From Bacteroidetes bacterium UBA2322 (lineage in GTDB: Bacteria > Bacteroidota > Bacteroidia > Chitinophagales > UBA2359), in contig DDVC01000172.1 of assembly GCA_002345145.1 (NCBI GenBank), forward strand, positions 1-21,088: a DNA stretch of 21,088 nucleotides, read 5' to 3'. A program made the position numbers and the translations under genes. A model generated the notes under the pieces. That model had not been told where the DNA came from. It worked only from the letters and a program-made list of their open reading frames with translations, and made no database searches. This document shows, piece by piece, positions 16,257-21,088 of the stretch. Numbering within the stretch: position 1 is the stretch's first letter; the number at the start of each line of letters is the position of its first letter.

Positions 16257-17942
16257 TTAAGGGTTGTTGGTAGCTTTTATAACTTTGAGCGTTTTTGAAC
16301 CTTTTTGGTCTTTGATATGCAGCATATAAGTACCTTTAGCAACATTAGCCCACTCCGACAAGCGGATGCTGTAGGGCAAGTTTTGCCGGGCTTCAAACCG
16401 ATAAGAGGCAATTAACTTACCACTCAAGTCATAAAGCTCAAAGTTTACCATTTCATTGCCGGTGGCATAATAAAAGATATTGGTTTCATGGTTAAACGGG
16501 TTAGGATAAACCATGGGCGACAGTTCTGCCGGCATCTGCAAAATGGGGTTGTTAGAAACCGTAAGCACGGCAGTGTAAAAATTGGGAAGCCCGTAACCTA
16601 ACAAGGAATCGGGCGTGGCAAACTGACTGGCGCTTTGCTGTATTGCCTGCAAAATTTCCATATTGGTTTTCCCTCTGTTGGCTTGCCACAAGCAGGCAGC
16701 CAACCCGGTAATAATGGGCGCTGAATAGGAAGTGCCATTACCCTTTTCAACAGTGTTGAAGATATTTACATAAGCTGTTTTAAAGCCTTGTGCAGCCACA
16801 TTGGGTTTAATTTGTCCATCGGAAGAAGGACCTTTGGAGCTAAAAAAGGCATATATTCCTAATGAATCTACTGCGCCTATGGTCATTACGCTATCGGCAT
16901 CGGCGGGGGCGGTAATGTATTGCCACGCTTTATTGCCTTGGTTGCCTGCGCTGCACACTACCAGCATACCTTTGGAGGCAGCCAAATCGGCAGCGCGTGA
17001 AATGATGGCAGTATTGCCGTTCATATCGGTATAAGTATAGTTCATAGTTGTGTCGTCAAATTCGCTATAGCCCAGTGAGGTATTGATTACGTCAACACCT
17101 ACGCTATCGGCAAATTCGGCAGCAGCGAGCCAGTTGTATTCTTCTATAATGGTTTCGGTAGGTGCATCTTCTGTTCTGAAAAGCCAAAACGACGCTTCGG
17201 GAGCCGCACCAACATAAGTGCCGGGTAAATTTCCGCCCGATATGGCAAAAACATGTGTTCCGTGTGTACTGCTTACAAATACATCGGAACCACCTGCCAC
17301 AAAATCGCGGGTTCCTAATATGCGCCCATTTTCAAAATGTGACTGAAAAACGGTCATATTGTTCACGTTGGCAAAACCGGCATCCATAATGGCTATAACC
17401 ATACCCTGCCCCTTGTAGCCTTGTGTATGGAGATAATCGCCGTGCAACATGCTGATTTGGTGGTAGGCATCGCCATAATACTCGTCGCTGCCATACACGT
17501 TAGATGATTGTGTTTTAGCTGCCGGTACGGAGGCATCAAACTTAGGGCGCGTACCCGGCGCTGCGCCGGGTTTAGATTTAGATACCCCCCGGGAATTAAC
17601 TACAAAGGGTAAAGCCTGTACTGCCAGCAAAGTAGCCGAATCGGGAACGGTAATAACCGCTCCGTTCATCCATCGGGAAGTATATAAAACGGTAGCGCCT
17701 GCATCTTTTACCAACTGCACATAGGCGGGGTCAACCGGCAGGTCGTTTTCCAAAACAGGGATATTATAAGCCGCTCTTCGCTCTAATGTTTTGGCAGATA
17801 AGAAGGCGTAGGGTTGTGTTATAGTATAAGGCGTAGCAGCTTTATCTGTAAATGCTATCCAGTATTTTGTGTAAGGAAGTTGTGCCTGCAAAGCAGCGCT
17901 GAGAAAAAGCAGCAGGTAAACTATTTTTTTTGTTGTTGGCAT
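16257..17942 (-). CDS. Secreted S8 (subtilisin-like) protease with T9SS type A tail
   Basis: This encodes 561 residues. A signal peptide (KIVYLLLFLSAALQA, cleavage near 20) leads to a propeptide-like region (about 21-145, with KTLERRAAYNIPVLENDLPV). The catalytic domain of about 175-460 shows all expected residues: Asp187 in IAIMDAGF, His227 in STHGTHV, oxyanion Asn334 in CSAGNQG, and Ser405 in GNGTSYSAPI. The last 80 residues (VYPNPFNHETNIFYYATG, FELYDLSGKLIASY, GTYMLHIKDQKGSKTLKVIK) are a typical type A C-terminal signal for type IX secretion. It should act outside the cell as an endopeptidase. It sits in the same orientation between a kinase gene (125-base gap) and the tubulin-like gene (61-base gap). 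Its extracellular destination contrasts with its cytoplasmic neighbours, so it may be a co-located passenger. The substrate is unknown. Confidence 0.93.
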   Translation of the reverse strand: MPTTKKIVYLLLFLSAALQAQLPYTKYWIAFTDKAATPYTITQPYAFLSAKTLERRAAYNIPVLENDLPVDPAYVQLVKDAGATVLYTSRWMNGAVITVPDSATLLAVQALPFVVNSRGVSKSKPGAAPGTRPKFDASVPAAKTQSSNVYGSDEYYGDAYHQISMLHGDYLHTQGYKGQGMVIAIMDAGFANVNNMTVFQSHFENGRILGTRDFVAGGSDVFVSSTHGTHVFAISGGNLPGTYVGAAPEASFWLFRTEDAPTETIIEEYNWLAAAEFADSVGVDVINTSLGYSEFDDTTMNYTYTDMNGNTAIISRAADLAASKGMLVVCSAGNQGNKAWQYITAPADADSVMTIGAVDSLGIYAFFSSKGPSSDGQIKPNVAAQGFKTAYVNIFNTVEKGNGTSYSAPIITGLAACLWQANRGKTNMEILQAIQQSASQFATPDSLLGYGLPNFYTAVLTVSNNPILQMPAELSPMVYPNPFNHETNIFYYATGNEMVNFELYDLSGKLIASYRFEARQNLPYSIRLSEWANVAKGTYMLHIKDQKGSKTLKVIKATNNP

Positions 17943-18067
17943 AGGTTGCAGGGTTTTGCTGTTACAAGTTAGCGTATTAAAAGCAAAAAGAGCGCTTATG
18001 TTATAGGAAGAACAGAAACAGAACAGGTATAAGTTTCGGCTTTGGAGTAAATGTTACATTGCCCGAT

Positions 18068-19408
18068 TTATCGGACTAAAATATACTTCACCATAAGTTC
18101 CAGTACTTGCGAATGGTTTTCTGATTTAGCTTCATTCATCAGTTTTCTGCCCTGAACAGGGTCGTGTGCGCCCCCACATTTACCATTGTAATACATAAAC
18201 CCAAGGAAAAACTTAGCTTCGGTATCAAACTCGGAATTATACCGATATTTGTTTAATATCTTGAAACTTTCTACGTAATTGTGCAATTTAAACAAATCTT
18301 TACCCACTTTTATTTCGTTTCGGATAAAGTTAGAGTTGCCCTTAATCGGTTCTCGCTTTTCTGTTGCCTTATCCGTTATTGGAGGGGCGGTAGTGTCTAA
18401 ACCTTCAAATAACTGGGTTGATTTTTCATTGATAAGTTTGGCTACGTCTTCGGAGGTATCGCGTTCGGGCGTAGTTTCGGGAGTGATTTGTAAAATGGTT
18501 GTTTTTGTACCTTCGTTTGCCACTTCATTTTTGGTAGTGGTTGGCTGTGTTATGACCTGTTGTTTGCCGTCTAAGATGTCGAGCAGGTCTTGGGCGCGCT
18601 GTGCCCTTTTAGAGGCATGTTTTACTAAACAAACCTTAATCATGGTGCGGTAAGGTTCGGGCACTAAATCGTAATCTATATTAAGGTCTTGAAAAAGGAT
18701 ATTGTTCAGAATTTGCTCGTAAGTTATACCCTTGGTACGGCTTCCGAAAGGCAGTTTGCCGGCAAACAGCTCATATAAAATGATACCGAATGACCACAAG
18801 TCGGCATTAGTGTCTATTTTTCCGTTAATGCCATATACTACCGGGGCAAACTGTTCGGGTGCCATGTACTCTACACTACCCAAAAGTTGAGAGGAAGCGC
18901 CTGCATCTTCCATGTCTATTTTTTTACTTATGCCAAAATCAGCAATTTTAGCAACTACTTGGTCATTGTAAGAAGAGAGGAGGATATTTTTGGGTTTTAA
19001 ATCCCGATGTACGATATTGTGTTCATGCAGGTAATGCAATCCTTTTAAAATACCTTCAATAACGCCTTTTGCAACTTCATTGCTGCGGCGTTCTTTAAAA
19101 AATGTTCCAATATCGCCGGCATTGGCATACTCAATAATACCTACCTGAATGCGCTCGGTTTCGCCTAAAGCGTTTACTGATTGGATTATATCGGCATCAT
19201 AGTATCGGATAAGATTAGGATGCACAATATCTTCCATGCGATTTATTTCATTGATGATATCATACTTATCAGAAGCTACACCCGAGTAAAACTTGAGAGC
19301 CACTATGCGGTTGCGTACTAAGTCTTCTGCCCGATATACTTTAGAAAAGCCTCCCTTTCCGATAAAATCTTTTGTGGAGTCGAATTTATAACGTTCTCTG
19401 AATTTCAT
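18068..19408 (-). CDS. Soluble Ser/Thr protein kinase with Sel1/TPR-like C-terminus
   Basis: This encodes 446 residues. The kinase domain occupies about 7-275 with a full active site: glycine loop GKGGFSKVYRA (17-27), Lys39 in VALKF, catalytic HRDLKPKN (134-141), DFG at 157-159, and APE within EYMAPEQF (about 180-187). It should phosphorylate Ser/Thr using ATP. A polar Thr-rich linker (about 285-370) leads to a helical tail (GKDLFKLHNYVESFKILNKY, AKFFLGFMYYNGKCGGAHD, GRKLMNEAKSENHSQ) resembling Sel1/TPR repeats, a likely protein-interaction module. No membrane helix is present. It is clearly paralogous to the kinase encoded just upstream (shared GGFS-VYKA/R, HPNL-RYYDA, GSVEYMAPEQF-like, YGINGKI blocks), which suggests local duplication. 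The gap between them is 111 bases. Confidence 0.93.
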   Translation of the reverse strand: MKFRERYKFDSTKDFIGKGGFSKVYRAEDLVRNRIVALKFYSGVASDKYDIINEINRMEDIVHPNLIRYYDADIIQSVNALGETERIQVGIIEYANAGDIGTFFKERRSNEVAKGVIEGILKGLHYLHEHNIVHRDLKPKNILLSSYNDQVVAKIADFGISKKIDMEDAGASSQLLGSVEYMAPEQFAPVVYGINGKIDTNADLWSFGIILYELFAGKLPFGSRTKGITYEQILNNILFQDLNIDYDLVPEPYRTMIKVCLVKHASKRAQRAQDLLDILDGKQQVITQPTTTKNEVANEGTKTTILQITPETTPERDTSEDVAKLINEKSTQLFEGLDTTAPPITDKATEKREPIKGNSNFIRNEIKVGKDLFKLHNYVESFKILNKYRYNSEFDTEAKFFLGFMYYNGKCGGAHDPVQGRKLMNEAKSENHSQVLELMVKYILVR

Positions 19409-19519
19409 TTTAGTTGTAAGTAACTTGCCCGATTAACTATGTTTAAAAAGGTGGGTTGTATGCACCGATTGAATTTTCGGGTAAAATTAAAAGATAAAAA
19501 CCACAAAAATAAGCATTGG

Positions 19520-20641
19520 TTACAACATACCGCCGTTTTGGGCGTAAAAATAATAAACAACCATAGTCAGCAGCAATATCCACACTGCAAATGCCACCTT
19601 AATGATGTCTAATGCTTGGCGGGCACGCTTGCGCGGGTGATTGAGCCAAATGCCATACAACACAAAACCTATCAACGGAGTAAATACTACGCTGGCAACA
19701 AACAACAAACATTTAATTGTAAAATTTAGTTCACTTTCCAGTAGTGTTTCAATGGGCGGGGGCGTTGTGTTAGTGTTTGCTTGGGTTGGTTTTCCTTGTA
19801 AGATGTTTATAAGTTCTCTTGCATTTTGGGCTCGTAGGGTGGCTTTTTTTACCAAACAGCGCTTAACTATGGTGCGATATGGTTCTTCTATTTGGTTAAT
19901 TTCTTCGGTAATGTCTTTTTGCATGATGTTAAACATTACCTGTTCATGGGTAGCGCCTGAGTTTCTGCCGCCAAAGGCAAGTTCGCCGGTAAACATTTCA
20001 AATACTATGATGCCAAAAGACCACAAATCAACATTAGTGCCTATTTGCCCGTTGATACCGTATTTTACCGAGTCAAACTGTTCGGGAGCCATGTATTCCA
20101 TGGTGCCAAGCAGTTTAGAAGATTGTTCGCTGTAAGTGTTTAGGCGTTTTGCCAGTCCAAAATCGGCTATTTTAGGTATCCACTTCGCATTTTCTTTGTG
20201 CAGCAGCAGGTTTTGGGGTTTTATGTCGCGGTGTACAATGCCTTTTGCGTGCAAATAATCCAGCCCTTCTAAAATACCCTCTATTACCTTACCCAACAAA
20301 TCAATATCTGGAAAAGTTTTCATAAACTCGTTCAGGTCGCCATTGTTTACATATTCCATTACTCCTATCTGTGCTTTGGCATTTTCATCAAACATAGTAG
20401 GGGCATCTAAAACCAAAGCATCATAATAACGCACCAAATTGGGGTGTTTAAAGGTCATGGCTTTTTTAATTTCTTCCATAACGCCATAACGCTCATTGGC
20501 ATCTCCGTAAAAAAATTTAAGGGCTACATACCGGTTAAGCAACGTATCATAAGCCTTGTACACTCTGGAAAAGCCCCCTTCGCCAAGTTTATCTTTGGTT
20601 ACATCGTATTGGTATCGTTGTCGGAATTCTTCTAAGGTCAT
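19520..20641 (-). CDS. Membrane-anchored Ser/Thr protein kinase
   Basis: This encodes 373 residues. The kinase domain spans about 10-285 with intact motifs: GEGGFSRVYKA (20-30), Lys42 in VALKFF, HRDIKPQN (137-144), DFG (160-162), and MAPEQF (184-189). After a short Pro/Thr linker (about 286-303) there are two hydrophobic helices at about 311-333 (CLLFVASVVFTPLIGFVLYG) and 348-366 (KVAFAVWILLLTMVVYYF), separated by a basic loop NHPRKRARQ. By the positive-inside rule, kinase domain and loop are both cytoplasmic, so the second helix would end outside or nearly so, with only a short tail of about seven residues. No extracellular sensor domain exists. The activating input must therefore be inside the cell or in the membrane. 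The start at 20641 is supported by a -7 box about 30 bases upstream. Confidence 0.93.
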   Translation of the reverse strand: MTLEEFRQRYQYDVTKDKLGEGGFSRVYKAYDTLLNRYVALKFFYGDANERYGVMEEIKKAMTFKHPNLVRYYDALVLDAPTMFDENAKAQIGVMEYVNNGDLNEFMKTFPDIDLLGKVIEGILEGLDYLHAKGIVHRDIKPQNLLLHKENAKWIPKIADFGLAKRLNTYSEQSSKLLGTMEYMAPEQFDSVKYGINGQIGTNVDLWSFGIIVFEMFTGELAFGGRNSGATHEQVMFNIMQKDITEEINQIEEPYRTIVKRCLVKKATLRAQNARELINILQGKPTQANTNTTPPPIETLLESELNFTIKCLLFVASVVFTPLIGFVLYGIWLNHPRKRARQALDIIKVAFAVWILLLTMVVYYFYAQNGGML

Positions 20642-20668
20642 GTGCCGGTTTTAAACTTGGTATTGCTG

Positions 20669-20676
20669 CAAAGGTA
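20669..20676 (-). promoter_or_regulatory. -7-like box upstream of the membrane kinase gene
   Basis: The leftward strand reads TACCTTTGC, the same box as in the rpsF promoter. The predicted start is about 20 bases before the kinase ATG at 20641. No TTG is found at 19-21 bases upstream, so the -33 element is missing or degenerate. If real, the kinase cluster has a start separate from the gene upstream. Confidence 0.5.
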
Positions 20677-20806
20677 AGTCATAGGCGGCAAAAAAAAGCG
20701 TTTACCTTGTTACTTTGAAAGTAATTTAAGCAATTATTATTTAGGTGTTGTTTATGAGACACAAACAACAACACGGCAGGCAAATATATACCTAAGCTAT
20801 CAGCAG

Positions 20807-21088
20807 CTATTGTGGAACGTACTCTAAAATGATGGCTTCTGAGCCTTCAAAATCTGATGACAAGTTGATTCTGCGGGTTTGTTTACCATCTGAAATGGAT
20901 ATGGCTGCGGTATTGGGTGGCTGTTCGCCTAAATTATGGGCGTGTAAAACCAGCGTATTTTGTCGGTTTATACCCAAGGTTAGTTTTATTGACTTCACCT
21001 TATTGACCAATGTATATTCCGACAAGATGCACTCTCCGTTTAGGTAAAGAGAAATTATATCGCCATCTTCGCGGCGGTCGTCCCATAT
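20807..21088 (-). CDS. 3' end of a gene cut by the window: C-terminal beta-rich domain
   Basis: The frame is open to the window edge and ends at the stop at 20807; 93 residues are visible. The in-frame TTG at 21025 is not a credible start, because 21 conserved-looking residues precede it. The visible part begins IWDDRREDGDIISLYLNGE and continues through KSIKLTLGINRQNTLVLHAHNLG, PPNTAAISISDG, INLSSD and AIILEY. From memory this DGDiISLylNG...AhNLG-PPNTA module forms the C-terminus of various Bacteroidota exported or multidomain proteins. Its function is unknown, and the N-terminal part that would identify the protein lies outside the window. Same strand as the kinases, 165 bases upstream of the first. 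Confidence 0.75.
   Translation of the reverse strand: MWDDRREDGDIISLYLNGECILSEYTLVNKVKSIKLTLGINRQNTLVLHAHNLGEQPPNTAAISISDGKQTRRINLSSDFEGSEAIILEYVPQ

Noticed and set aside
19504..19511. TATTTTTG promoter-like box between the two kinase genes
   Set aside because: No TTG at a suitable distance, and the stretch is A/T-rich enough to match by chance.
20746..20770. AT-rich hairpin after the partial gene (TGTTGTTT / AAACAACA)
   Set aside because: The stem is only 8 bp of mostly A-T pairs and lacks a U-tract; too weak to call a terminator.

Overview
The window looks like chromosomal DNA of a member of the Bacteroidota. The evidence is a PorP/SprF-family outer-membrane protein, secreted proteins carrying both kinds of type IX secretion (T9SS) C-terminal signals, a choice-of-anchor V type protein, and several copies of the Bacteroidota housekeeping promoter -7 element (TAnnTTTG). 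No mobile element, CRISPR array or rRNA gene is visible. Family names below come from reading the protein sequences by eye; no database search was run.

Left part (1-5.6 kb). A DUF2461-family gene runs leftward. It is followed by two rightward genes for exported proteins: a carboxypeptidase-regulatory-like domain protein, and a protein with a CxxCH motif, a choice-of-anchor V domain and a dockerin-like tail. Two leftward genes encode small exported proteins of unknown function. Hairpin terminators separate most of these units.

Middle (5.8-12.8 kb). A compact rpsF-rpsR-rplI operon has a near-ideal promoter and a strong terminator. Convergent to it is a two-gene unit: a 1332-residue secreted protein (DUF7948-like N-terminus, beta-propeller-like repeats, six PKD-type domains, T9SS type B C-terminal domain) followed by a PorP/SprF protein. 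Such pairs are known from gliding and adhesin secretion. A tRNA-Arg(ACG) gene with its own promoter and terminator follows.

Right part (12.8-21.1 kb, all leftward). In transcription order this holds the 3' end of a gene cut by the window edge, a Ser/Thr kinase with two C-terminal membrane helices, a paralogous soluble Ser/Thr kinase with a Sel1/TPR-like tail, a secreted subtilisin-like protease with a T9SS type A tail, and a large FtsZ/tubulin-superfamily protein of the Tubulin_2 type. Two eukaryote-type kinases beside a non-FtsZ tubulin homologue are the best candidate for a poorly described system, perhaps phosphorylation-controlled cytoskeletal or membrane remodelling. The functional link is inferred from gene order only.
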